Assembly (NCBI GenBank): GCA_029216955.1 | Contig: JANAVB010033216.1 | Location: 7,743,492-7,807,491, forward strand | Source of the DNA: Iris pallida | Taxonomy: Eukaryota; Streptophyta; Magnoliopsida; Asparagales; Iridaceae | DNA length: 64,000 bases | Direction: 5' to 3' | In this document: positions 33,729 to 43,500 of the stretch, piece after piece | Layout: every line of letters starts with the position of its first letter | Numbering within the stretch: position 1 is the first letter of the stretch | Made by a program: the position numbers and the translations under genes | Notes under the pieces: generated by a model | What the model saw: only the letters and a program-made list of their open reading frames with translations | What the model was told of the DNA's origin: nothing | The model's database searches: none

Positions 33729-34295
33729 CTGAAGAAAAAAACAAAAGAAACAAGTCAAAAAGATAGCTGAGACACAAAACTACATGATGCTTATGCGGCT
33801 CAGTATAGCCCCATGCGGCTCGGTTTAAAAGAGTTCATACAGGTCAGTCCAAATGAGCTTATGCGGCTCAATTTGAAAGAGCCCATGCGGTTCAGTTCGA
33901 ATAAGCTTATGCGGTTCAGTTTGAAAGGAACTTATGCGGCTCAGTACGGATGAGCTTATGCGGTTCGAAAGGAGCATATGCGGATATGTCTGATTCGAAT
34001 AAGCTTATATAATTCGGCCCGAAAAAGCTTATGCGGTCCAGCGAGGATGAGCTTATGCGGTCCAGTTCAAATAACCTTATACAGTTCAGTTCGAAATATG
34101 CTTATGCGGCTCAGTTTGAAAGAGCTCATGCGGCCCTGATGATGAAGTAGTTATGCAAACAACTTTCATGCGGCTCAGGCCTGGATCGTATCCCATGCGG
34201 TCCGAATATGAGTCGGACACACAGCATACTTGGGAATATAGGCTCGCGCATAAAATATACGGCGTAGCCATGGTAGTTCATATTGATGGTCCTAC
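33729..34295 (-). other. C: predicted intron 1 of the antisense gene
   Basis: On the - strand the donor is GCTG|GTAGGACC and the acceptor a long T-rich run ending CTTCAG. Both exons have matching phase 1. The intron holds the ATGCGG minisatellite. Confidence 0.5.
33793..34200 (+). repeat. C: ATGCGG minisatellite
   Basis: Fourteen exact ATGCGG words are spaced roughly 30 bp apart, most in a unit like AGCTTATGCGGYTCAGTT. The unit spacing is imperfect and several copies have decayed (for example CTTATACAG). Confidence 0.9.
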
Positions 34296-34566
34296 CAGCA
34301 ATAGGCGGGTGAACGTCGGAGTGAAAAACAGGCACGCCAGCCGTCGGAGGAGCCGCCATGTTCGCCGCCGCAGTCGATGAAGACGCGACCTTCTTGCCCT
34401 TCGCCACCGCAGAAGATGACGTGGCCTTCTTGCCCGTAGTAGCAGCAGTCTTCTTGGGAGCCATTGCCGATTGCTGATAGGAGAAGACGAAGAGGAAGTC
34501 TGCAACGAAGAGTTCGAGCAAAAGAAGAGAAGGTAAAGAAACCCTCAAAGAATAAACTTACTCCTA

Positions 34567-34738
34567 CTTATAGGCGAAGGAGGCTCAAAGAAACAAAACA
34601 AACGCCTCGATCTACGCGTCGCCTAAAAGAATAAACCGCTTCGGTCAAAACAAAACTGACCGTTGGGATCCTCCCCCAAGAGGCGACAAATCAAGGGCAT
34701 TTAATGAAGAAGATTTGCACACGTGGCTAAGACACGTG
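34567..34738 (-). promoter_or_regulatory. C: promoter of the antisense gene
   Basis: On the - strand CTATAAGTAG places a TATA box at 34572-34567, about 100 bases before the ATG at 34464. Two G-boxes CACGTG lie upstream at 34720-34725 and 34733-34738. The arrangement looks like an ordinary plant promoter next to the 3' LTR. Confidence 0.6.
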
Positions 34739-34865
34739 ACAAAAAGCTTATGCGGTCTCACAGCTCATACGGCCAGATAAATCTATGTAACTGTACCATC
34801 TATGCGGTCAACAAAGGCCATGCTTCTTATTCAAAGTATTTCAATTTTGCAAATTGAAAACTTTG

Positions 34866-34875
34866 AAGGGGGTCT
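34866..34875 (+). promoter_or_regulatory. C: polypurine tract
   Basis: GAAGGGGGTCT-like sequence lies directly before the TGTAGAAGC start of the 3' LTR. Confidence 0.6.
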
Positions 34876-36253
34876 TGTAGAAGCATGGAAAATATCAGAA
34901 CGATGATCTATGCGTCTCAGAACAGGAGAACCCCATGCAGCTCATACAGGAGCAGTCCCATGCGGTTCAAAGAGACTCTTAGTCTCATGCGGCTCGGACA
35001 TGAGAGTCTATGCGGCTTGCATAGGGATAGTCCTGCAGTTCAAAGAGTTTCCTAGCTGCATGTGGTTCAAAAGTACATGCGGCTCACAGAGATATGCGGC
35101 TCAAATGCCACGTGTACCCACGAAGACCCCTTCACACAGCTGGCCATCGAGCAGTCTGCCTATTTAATGCTCTGTCATGATTTGATAGCTGACGGCTCTG
35201 ACATAAAGTGTCATAATGGTCCTGCCATAATGACAGACTCTTGAGAACTAGGAGAAAAGCTCTGACGCGATTTGAGATTGACACGTGGCTACTCCCATGC
35301 AGCTCCAGTGAAGAATAGCTTCATGCGGCTGGCAAGGATCGTCTTTCCGTGGCTCACCAAAAAGCCATCCCATGCGGCTCATAGTTACTACCCTTATGCG
35401 GTTCACCAAGGAACCATCTCATGCGGCTCGCAAAAACTATACCTATGCGGTTCGCCGAGACGCTGTCTCATGCGGTTCATGGATGTCATGCGGCTTTGGC
35501 GGAGTCCATCATCAAGACACGTGGCAGAGATTCAATGACAGCTGGCAGCAAAGATGATTATGAGATGCAAAGATTTACCAGATCCCAATGACCATATCCT
35601 CATAATTAATGGGATCAGGTCATATCATTCATAATCAAACCAATGGGACATGTGGTGAGAGATCCAAGCTATACAATCAATCATGAAGATTAAAGCAATC
35701 AGCATTAATTATTCAAAAGATTTAGTGCTACCCTCATTAGTGGCCCAGATCCTTTATGCTCAAGATTAATGGTCCAGATTGATCATTTACCAGGCCGCCG
35801 CCACTTCGAGAATGGGCAATCATCCAAACCCTAATGATGCCCCCACTATTATAAATAGCAAGGTGCCATTCCCTTGTGAGAGATACATTATCAGAGAAAG
35901 ATACACAGAGAGCTTCCCCCCTAATAATCAGAGAGGAAATACACACAGAGAGAGAGAGAGAGAAGCCAGAAGAGCAACAGAGGAGCAAGAAGAGCATTTC
36001 TTCATCAACGCCAACCATCTTCTCACAGGAGCCAAGGTTGCATACCGATCATCCAAGGAGTAAGGCAGGGCTGCCGTCGCCTTCCCGAGCCTCTATCCTC
36101 ACCCCCCAGAATCTAAAATAAACAATTGTACTTAGACAGCTGTACCTAGGTTTTCGTCCCTAGGCTTTCTTTGTACAAGTGAGTTTGTATTGTGAGTCTA
36201 AAGTTCAGTCCTCCCATAAAACTGTTCTGTACTTTTACAATCAATGGCAAACA
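34876..36253 (+). repeat. C: 3' long terminal repeat
   Basis: This is near-identical to the 5' LTR over its whole length, with an added segment near 35198-35240. Many of the differences from the 5' LTR are C-to-T or G-to-A, several in the CG of ATGCGG. The fourth G-box is decayed to CATGTG (near 35647). It ends AAACA and is followed by the ACCTA duplication. Confidence 0.95.
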
Positions 36254-36751
36254 ACCTATACTTCTTTCTACATCGATAGCGTGGCGAAAAAAGATGCATC
36301 CCCAGTCATGTGCTGCAAACATCCGCTATCGAGGATCCACTTGCTTTTAGCATGAGAGGGTTGAGGGTCCACCTACAAAACAAGTAGATGAATCCTTTGG
36401 TACCCATTTACTGAAGGGTCCATGTTGATTAGTCTTAGGTCTCCAAATCTGTGTGTGATTGTCAACAAGCTTTCTTGCTAGACAATACTGTGATATATGC
36501 CCATGAGTACTACAGTACGTGTAAGTAAGTTTTGAAAACGTGTTAGTTGATTTTGTGTTGACATGAATATGTGGTTTCTTTGAAAACCTATATGTGAAAG
36601 CATGGTGATATTCGTGTTTCTTACGTGCTTTCTGTGCTTTAGTCCTCTTAGGTGTATGCTTAGCATTAGGACTAATTTTATGCTGTGTCACAGGTATAGC
36701 ATGTTTGCCTAACTTGATTTTTAAATTTTTAGAAACCGCATAAGACTTCAT
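36254..36751 (-). pseudogene. B: protease start and gag C-terminal region
   Basis: On the - strand the second finger-like region reads YCSTHGHISQYC (about 36500), then KWILDSGCLQHMTGD (about 36350-36310). The latter is the aspartic protease active site DSG with the SIRE-type H-M-T-G sequence. The frame has a TAG near 36275 and is cut at 36254 by element C. Protease-region homology continues on the other side from 18513 (VSFENN...). The insertion thus lies within the protease-coding sequence. Confidence 0.85.
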
Positions 36752-37864
36752 ATTTAGCGGTCATATCAATGAGTCTTTGCTCTGTGACTAAGTGCTTCTT
36801 CTTCTTTATGTCATATAACTCTTGTATCTTGACATAGTCTCTTTCTTTCTTTTCAATTTTGAGAATAGCCTCATGATAGTCTACTTTAAGCTTGGCTATC
36901 TCATCCGTGTTACTAGTAGTAGATGTCTCTCTAATATCTTCAATGATATTTGACAGTCTAGCTACTTCGATTGTGCATGCCTTGACCTCTTTTCGAGATT
37001 GCTTATACTTGTCAAGCACATTTCTGTGTTCTTCAAGTAATTTGTCGAAGGCATTTTCTATCTTATCGAAAGTAAAATCATCATATAGAGGATTTGAGGA
37101 TATCTTATCAAAAGCTATGAGACAGACATTTGCAGTGCTGCAGGGTCTATCTTCTTCCTCTGATTCACTAGCATCACTTTCATGCAGATACTTGTATTTG
37201 CATACTTTCGGCCAGTTGTTGTTCTTCGGCTTGATCTTGATCTATCATATAGACTGCTTTTCTTTGGAGTTGGGCAGTCCTTCTTCATATGCCCTGACTT
37301 CTTACATCCAAAGCAGATTGTTTCTTCTTCATTGCTTTCATGGACATCTTTCTTCTTTCTATTTGATTTCTCAAACTTTAAGAATTTTCTAAAATTTTTC
37401 ACTAGCAGGACTTGTTCATCACCACAGGATGATTCTTCATCAGAATCTTTGCATGTTGATCTTCTGGCTTGAGCTTTGAAGGAGATAGATTTTTCTTTTG
37501 GGATTTCTTCTTCAAACTCTTATAGGTCCAGCTCATGGGTCATTATCTTGCACATAAGTGTTTCCAGAGTCATTGTGGTGAGATCGTTTTTGTCAATGAT
37601 TGCAGTTGCCTTTGGGTTCCAGTTCTTGGTTAGAGCCCGTAGTACTTTTTTGATCTTCTCGTGATTAATGTAATCCTTACCAAGAGATTGCAAAGGATTA
37701 GTAATATCAAGTAAACAAGTGAACATCTGTGTAATTGACTCGTCGGGGTTTCATTTTGAAAGATTTATATTCCTGTGTTAGTCTGCTGATTTTGGATTCC
37801 TTCACTTGGGAAGTACCTTCATTAGTTACCTCAAGAAGTTTTCAAATCTCATGAGACGTCTTAC
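36729..37864 (-). pseudogene. B: gag
   Basis: The capsid-like UBN2 region shows MFTCLLDITNPLQSLG and VLRALTKNWNPKATAI (about 37726-37600). The zinc knuckle CFGCKKSGHMKKDC, a perfect CX2CX4HX4C, lies near 37310. A charged coiled-coil segment (37019-36729) follows, as in SIRE gag. Stops at about 37520 and 37115 and frame changes break it. The N-terminus is lost to element D. Confidence 0.88.
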
Positions 37865-37996
37865 TGTAGAAGCATGGAATTTCATGCGCATCTACAAGCC
37901 AGAATTCCTATGCGCTTAACATTACATGCGCCAGGGAGCTCTAACGAAGTACTTGGTACAGCAAAGAACAGCAAAAGCATAGACATCAAAAGAATT

Positions 37997-38002
37997 TTTA
38001 TT
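37997..38002 (-). terminator. D: minus-strand AATAAA in the LTR
   Basis: AATAAA on the - strand sits within an A/T-rich stretch (37985-38060) that looks like a plant 3' end, downstream of the LTR antisense ORF. Confidence 0.4.
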
Positions 38003-38292
38003 TCATATAAAAGTCTATTACATGTCTAAAAAAGGCTTTACAAAGAAGAATTTCTACAAAAAGAAAGATCCTAAGACTACAGCCAGGCGCAACAAACTGC
38101 CATGCGCCTCCTGCCCGGCGCATCATCAGTTAGGCGTATCTATTTCAGCGTCTCAGTCAGGCATATCTATTTCAGCGTCTCAGTTATGCGCATCATGAAG
38201 TCTCAGCATATGCGCTCTACTTCGACCCGATCAAGTGCTTCGACTAATGAAGCATTTATTGAACAGAACAAGGGTGGGCGATCAACCCTACT

Positions 38293-38601
38293 CTAGATGG
38301 AGGAAGAGCTCTCTAAAGCCCAAGGAAGAGGCGAGCACCGCAATTCCGATCTGCGGCTAAAAGAGCAACTTTTATCACAACCAGAGTGGGCAACACCCCA
38401 CTCTTGCAGGAGGAAGATCTCTCCAAAGTCCAAGGAAGATAGGAGCACCACAATTCTGATCTGCGGCTCTTCCAGCATAACGGAGACAGGGCTCGAGCAT
38501 CCCGATCTTTGGATGCAACAGACACCTTTCGTGTACCTCAGAAGCCCTCGATTCTGACTTTTGGATGTAACGGTCACCTTCAAGTGCATGAATGAAGACA
38601 A
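38293..38601 (-). CDS. D: ORF in an antisense unit inside the LTR
   Basis: A 102-codon ORF starts MSSFMHLKVTVTSK on the - strand about 110 bases after a TATA box CTATAAATAG (38719-38710). It ends at 38293, and an AATAAA lies on the same strand at 38002-37997. It spans the internal duplication of the LTR, giving two similar phrases (SSLDFGEIF and SPLPWALESS). I recognise no domain. The gene-like layout is visible, but the ORF could be chance. Confidence 0.35.
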   Translation of the reverse strand: MSSFMHLKVTVTSKSQNRGLLRYTKGVCCIQRSGCSSPVSVMLEEPQIRIVVLLSSLDFGEIFLLQEWGVAHSGCDKSCSFSRRSELRCSPLPWALESSSSI

Positions 38602-39948
38602 TTCATCGCATCTTCACCCTTGGGAGCATGTTGTCAATAGAATATGCTCGAGCAAATAAGTTCATTCGGGAAGACGTGAGAGAATGAGAAGCAAACTCTC
38701 TCCTTGCTGCTATTTATAGGCCGGCCAAATCAAACCCATGTGCCAAGTGGTGGGCTCTCCGAATCCCGTGTAATAAATTTACATTTATGGTGATGAACCT
38801 GACGCTTCGAATTTTGCCAAGTCAAAACGGCTATTTAAAGCACATAAAGAACTCAAAAGTCGGACCAATAAAGACGCGTCATGCAAACGGATGTGCCGGT
38901 CAGACACCGCACATCATACAGACGCGCCCATCAGCACCAAGTACCTCATAAGGATAGGCCCCATGTGTCCCCATACGCCTAGTAGAATGCAGATTAATAT
39001 GCCCACTCAAAAGCCCATCACCCGTCAAAGAACATTAAATGCTGAAGTCTGACACGACAGCAACCATGCCTTGATGACAGAGCAGCAACAACTTTTACAG
39101 AAAATGAAGCACCGCTGACGTCAGCATCATCATTAATCTCTTTCGACGGTTACAAGCCACGTGGCTGCCCAGCCATTTGCATGTGCCTCCGCAGCCATGC
39201 GACCAAACCTCTGCAAGCGCTTCAAGAGCCATGCGCCTCTGACCTTCCTCTGATCCCTAAAGACAGAGGTCAAGTCGCTACTGAAGCCTCGCATGCGCCT
39301 CAAAAGCCATGCGCCCAGACTGGTTCGAAACTCTTGAAGGTTGCGAGCCAAAGTCTTCTCATGCGCCTAATTCCAGGCACATCCTATGAGATTACCCTCC
39401 ATCAAATTCAAGATCTTTGAGCTACGGACACGCACCATGTGTCCTTTGACTTAATTCAGACAATGAAGGGGTACTAATCACCCAAGATCTTAGCAACAGA
39501 AAGATCCTCTCCCCTGCTACGTGCCATCCCACAAAAGCAGCATGAAGGATTCAACCCACAAATGATGGTGTATCATCCATGCGCCTCCCGCAGCTTCAAC
39601 CACATGGCGTCCCCACGTACAGGTGTATCCTACATATGCGCGCATGAGCAGCCAGCCTGCCAGCTATAAATAGAGGATTATTTCCTTCTTTCACATACAC
39701 AGAACAGACAGAGACAAACTCTCTTCTTCCTCTCCGTAAGCTCCAGCACCCAGAGCAACTCAGACCTTCAGAGAACCGAGAACCGTCGTCAGATCGACAA
39801 TGGAGTCAACGTATTACCACTCGCTCTATCGACACAGGGACCCAGATAAACAAAAGTGTACTCCTAGGACTACATCTAAGTCCTATATTGTGACACTATT
39901 CTGTTTGTAATTGAAATTGCAATCAAATGATTTTATTGACAAACAAGC

Positions 39949-39966
39949 TGGCGACTCTGCTGGAGA
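39949..39966 (+). promoter_or_regulatory. D: primer-binding site, tRNA-Arg type
   Basis: TGGCGACTCTGCTGGAGA begins three bases after the LTR end. It is a closer match to the tRNA-Arg complement than that of C. It reads LATLLET in the ORF1 frame. Confidence 0.7.
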
Positions 39967-40010
39967 CCTCTTTCTCCTCCGCCGAGAAAGCTGTATCGTA
40001 ATCTGACGAC

Positions 40011-40549
40011 GTGAAGGTCGGCTCCTCCTACAAGACGCTGGTCGTACGCCTCAATCAACAAGCGTATGAGGAGTTCATCTCAGAAGGCAGTGTAAGTCCT
40101 TCGAAGCGGCTGCCGAAACCGAAGAAGACTCGCCAAGCTTGGGTGCGCAAGGTCGACGCCCCTGGCACCACCACCGAAGGGGATACGCCGATGCAGCCTA
40201 CCCTTTTCGCTGACGTCCTCAGCAGCCAAGATGCACCCACCGGTGCAGCACATCTCTCAGGAAAGCGTGGGGCCGACCACATTCCCCAACCTTCTTCTTC
40301 TCAGACAAAGAAGATGCGTCGACGGAGCAGGGGCGTAGCTAACGCCTTGCACATTAACTCTGATGTGCCACAGAAGACATCTGCCTTTGACAAACTCACT
40401 CGCTGTCGTGGCGAGGATAATTTGGACTCTGAGTACTATGCACCCCAGCGGGCTGGTACGAAGAAGTCTAAGGCAGCACGGGCCATGCACCTCGAACGTG
40501 CTACGCCAGCAGTGAGCCAGAGGCATGCGCTCACGATCATGCGCGCTGC
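40011..40549 (+). pseudogene. D: ORF1, part before element E
   Basis: The frame continues from the primer-binding site, with a TAA just before 40005. It carries the block VVRLNQQAYEEFISEGS shared with C, then KKTRQAWVRK, TSAFDKL and DSEYYAPQ. It lacks the 13-residue repeat array of C. It ends at LTIMRAA, where element E was inserted, and resumes at 50886 with NGKMYKV, matching LTITRASDGKLY of C. Confidence 0.8.
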
Positions 40550-43500
40550 TGTAACTCCACTTCCCGATTTTTAAATAAATAATTAGATTTCTAAAAATAA
40601 TATACTTGTTATTATTAGCTTTAAATAATAAATGGTTTTAAATAATAAATTTTGGATGATATATTTTTGGAGGGAATTTATTTTGGGCTACTTTTCAAAT
40701 TTGAAAAGTTGTTGTAACAACTTTGGGCCCCATGTGAATTCTTAACTGATTTTTATCTATTCTCGAATTAATGAAAAGGGGGAGGGGGTTTTTGTAAAAA
40801 TCATTAGAGTGGAAGGGCCGGGTTGTAATTTATAGAAAGGGGAAGGGGGTAGTTGCAAGTTTGCCTTAAGCGGAGGGGCTGTATTACAAAACTGTAATTT
40901 TTTTTAAAACTCGAGCAGAGAGAGAGAGAGAGAGAGAGAGCAGAGCATTCATTTCTTTCCTCATTCTCAACGTTCTCTCGAATTCTCCATTCTTTTCTCG
41001 AGTCCTCCACCGACCTCTCGAGTTCTCCAGCCCCGCCGGCGGCGACTTCGATGGTGACGGCGACGACCTGAGCGGGAGCAGCGACTTCAACCGACCGACG
41101 GCAACGATCCTGACGGCTTGACGACGACTACAACTTTGGCATTTTCCTTCGACGACCACGGCGACGGGATTTCTTCTCCGGTGAGCTTCCTGAACCGACT
41201 TCGGCGGTTCTCCGTCTCCGTAGTTTCCTTCTCTCTTTGACTTATTTTTCGATTTAGGTTCGAATGATGAGTCGATCTGCAAATTTCTTCAGATCGGTCA
41301 ATTTCGAGCTAGAACTGAGAGGATCGATCGGAGATCTTTCATCTCGGTCAAGTTTTTGTTAGATCTGGTGAGTTGTCGATAGGTTTTCCTTTCATGCCAT
41401 TTTAATTCAGTTGATGGAAATTCCTTTCCAATAACTTCAATTCTTCTCTCCTCTTGCTTGTTGTGTTTTCGAGATGTTGCAGAGAACTTGAGTTCAGTCG
41501 ATCGAGGGACGTATTATTTCTGTGTCTTCTTAATCAGAACTTTCTTCAGGTAAATTCTCATCAGATTGTTGTTTATACAATATTTTCGGGTTGTGATCAA
41601 TTATATTCGTGTTTGTTTCATGTGTCTTGATTCGTGCCTGGAATGGTGTCGGTTCGTGTACGAGTTGGGTGCGTGTCTAAGGATGGATCGAAGTTGCTGT
41701 TGTGTTGGCTCGTGTCAACTTTAGATTGTGTCCAATTCTGGCTTGGTGTCCAATTTTGATTATCGTGTTGAAGAGTCAGTTGAGGTTGATGTTGCAGTAG
41801 CTTCAGAGAAGAGAACCATGGCTTTGCCAACCTCTACTTGGTGTCATTCGTGTCCTTGCAGTATCCAGCAAATGGTGTATAGCATTTGGCAGGATTAGTA
41901 TTTGATTTACAATTCTTTGATTTTGATAATTGTATTTGTATAATTTTCCCTTGAGGTTTTCTGATAGAGTATTCTTTGGAGATTGGTTGCTGTTATATTT
42001 TTCTTTTAGATTTTAAGTTTAACTTGAGATGGTGTTGATATATCGAGTAATTACTGTTGCAAGGAAGGCTGGACTGATAGTAGCATAAATTTTCTTATTG
42101 ATTTATATTTGCAAATTCTATTTTTTGTATTAATATTCTTGGGGGTTCTTTCTTCCTCTCTATATGACTGGTTCCTCCAAGTAATTTTGATGCTGGATAT
42201 TGCGTGGGTTGAGATCATGTCCAGTTTGGATTTTTTTTTACATAAACAGTTGTTGTTTAAACTATAGTGGTTGTGTGGATGTGTTTAATTTTAGATTCAT
42301 GACCCATTTGATGAAAGTTGCCTTGAGATTGTTTTGTCCAGTTGGGTTGAAGCAGAGACGTAATGAGTTTAGGCTTTGGTTCAAGAGTTTTTCTGGTTAT
42401 ACTGCTGATTTATATAGCACAACTATGGTAGAATGTTAAATTATATGTCCAAACCTGTTTTAGAAGGCTGAATATAGGTTGTAGCAGGGCTGGGAAGTTG
42501 GTTTGTTTATAAGTGATAATATTTGGGTTCGAATCTCCTATATATTATTTTCTAAATAAATCCTATTGATTGTTTGTTAAAAACTGAGTTTGTATTATTA
42601 TTAGTTGAATATTATATATGTGGGTTGTTGCTGATAACCTGAATTCTGGAGACTTGATATTCCAGTTTACTGATCAGTGAATAGTCCCTTGGATTCTTGG
42701 CTATATTAATCTTGCCACTTAAATCCTATGGATTGATGTTATATATGGAAGAAGAAAGAAAATTCTTTTATAAATAGTAGAATAAATTTCCAATAATTTA
42801 TAGTTAGGCATAGTTAAACAAGATGATTAAATGGAACTTGTGTAGAAATTAACCAATTTATAGATTATGTTTAGTTCATAACCAACTTGTACTCATTTAA
42901 ATCAGGTATACATCCAGTTCTATTGTTTACCGTACTTTCCTAGAGCCAGGCAAGTACTTTTCTACGGTTTTGTGTATTTACATTCTTGTACCCTTTCTTG
43001 TGACACATCATGGCACGATATTCATGTACTCCTGTATTCCTGTATCTTTGTTCTTACACCTATTAGTGTCGGGTGGGGAAATACACTAGCCATGTGACCA
43101 ATCCCGGATACTATATATTCCTGTACCTGGCTTAGGCCTCGCACTATGCACGCGAGTCCTAAGTCGTACCATATTTATGTACTCCTGTGCATGCTCCTGT
43201 ACTCACCCTAGCCGCTCACATGGACTAGATGTATTTCGATATTGTGCACTTGTCATGTCTGGTACTTCAGGATTATAGTTTCATTCCTGTACTTTACATG
43301 TTCCTGTACTTTACATTCATGTACCATAGTTCTTATACTTATTTCATGTACTACTTTCTTGTACTTTTATGTTCATTCCTGTATATCATTTTCCTGTACT
43401 CCTGTACTCTGTTCATGTCATGTTCATGTTTTATTACCTAGAACTGTACTTTGCTCCGCTTCTGAATAGGATATGTTGCAGGTATGCTTTCAGGACATTG

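Larger units (their letters stand above)
29668..34464 (-). pseudogene. C: antisense gene with a plant mobile domain (PMD)-like region
   Basis: This is a spliced gene read opposite to gag-pol. Exon 1 starts MAPKKTAATTGKK at 34464 (Lys/Ala/Ser-rich). A likely intron runs 34295-33729, phase 1. Exon 2 (33728-31263) holds the PMD-like core: LFMALLEMYNHRTGTFF, TPVGELGLALHEMYAVSKL, then MVWLRNCVVSGGAGS and ILPAVKLAFGVRLAL. A second intron, 31262-31190, has GTAAGT and TTTCTTTGTAG ends. Exon 3 (31189-29668) is acidic and ends in a heptad-like Glu/Arg-rich coiled coil. In-frame TAA at 33573-33571 and 30180-30178 and a frameshift near 32490 make this copy broken. PMD proteins act in plant gene and transposon silencing; the role here is unknown. 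Confidence 0.7.
18514..36253 (+). mobile_element. Tat-lineage Ty3/gypsy element C, complete with both LTRs
   Basis: This 17.7-kb element has LTRs at 18514-19849 and 34876-36253 and is flanked by perfect 5-bp duplications ACCTA (18509-18513, 36254-36258). Order: LTR, primer-binding site, ORF1, gag, protease, RT, RNase H, second RNase H, integrase, repeat-rich 3' region, antisense gene, polypurine tract, LTR. An extra ORF before gag, a tRNA-Arg-like primer site, two RNase H domains and long 3' additions are the marks of the Tat (Ogre/Retand) lineage. Several frameshifts and stops exist, but domains are well preserved, so insertion was fairly recent. Confidence 0.95.
36254..37864 (-). mobile_element. 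SIRE-type copia element B, gag/protease portion
   Basis: This is the 5' side of element B, parted from its pol by element C. At the right it is cut by element D at 37865, so the start of gag and the 5' LTR are not in the window. Confidence 0.9.
37865..39945 (+). repeat. D: 5' long terminal repeat
   Basis: The 2081-bp LTR starts TGTAGAAGC and ends CAAACA. Twelve exact ATGCGC words occur, often as ATGCGCCTC, where C has ATGCGGCTC. A sense TATA box TATAAATA lies at 39665-39672. A 60-bp phrase starting GGAGGAAGA occurs twice (about 38299 and 38408). A minus-strand TATA box lies at 38719-38710. Only the 5' LTR is in the window. Confidence 0.88.

Noticed and set aside
33793..34200. CRISPR-like array, because of regular spacing of a short repeat
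   Set aside because: The repeated word is only about 10-18 bp with similar rather than unique spacers, in a plant retrotransposon; it is a minisatellite.
43229..43469. Cys/Tyr/Phe-rich open frames in the E LTRs
   Set aside because: They are translations of the TGTACT-rich zone and differ between the two LTR copies.
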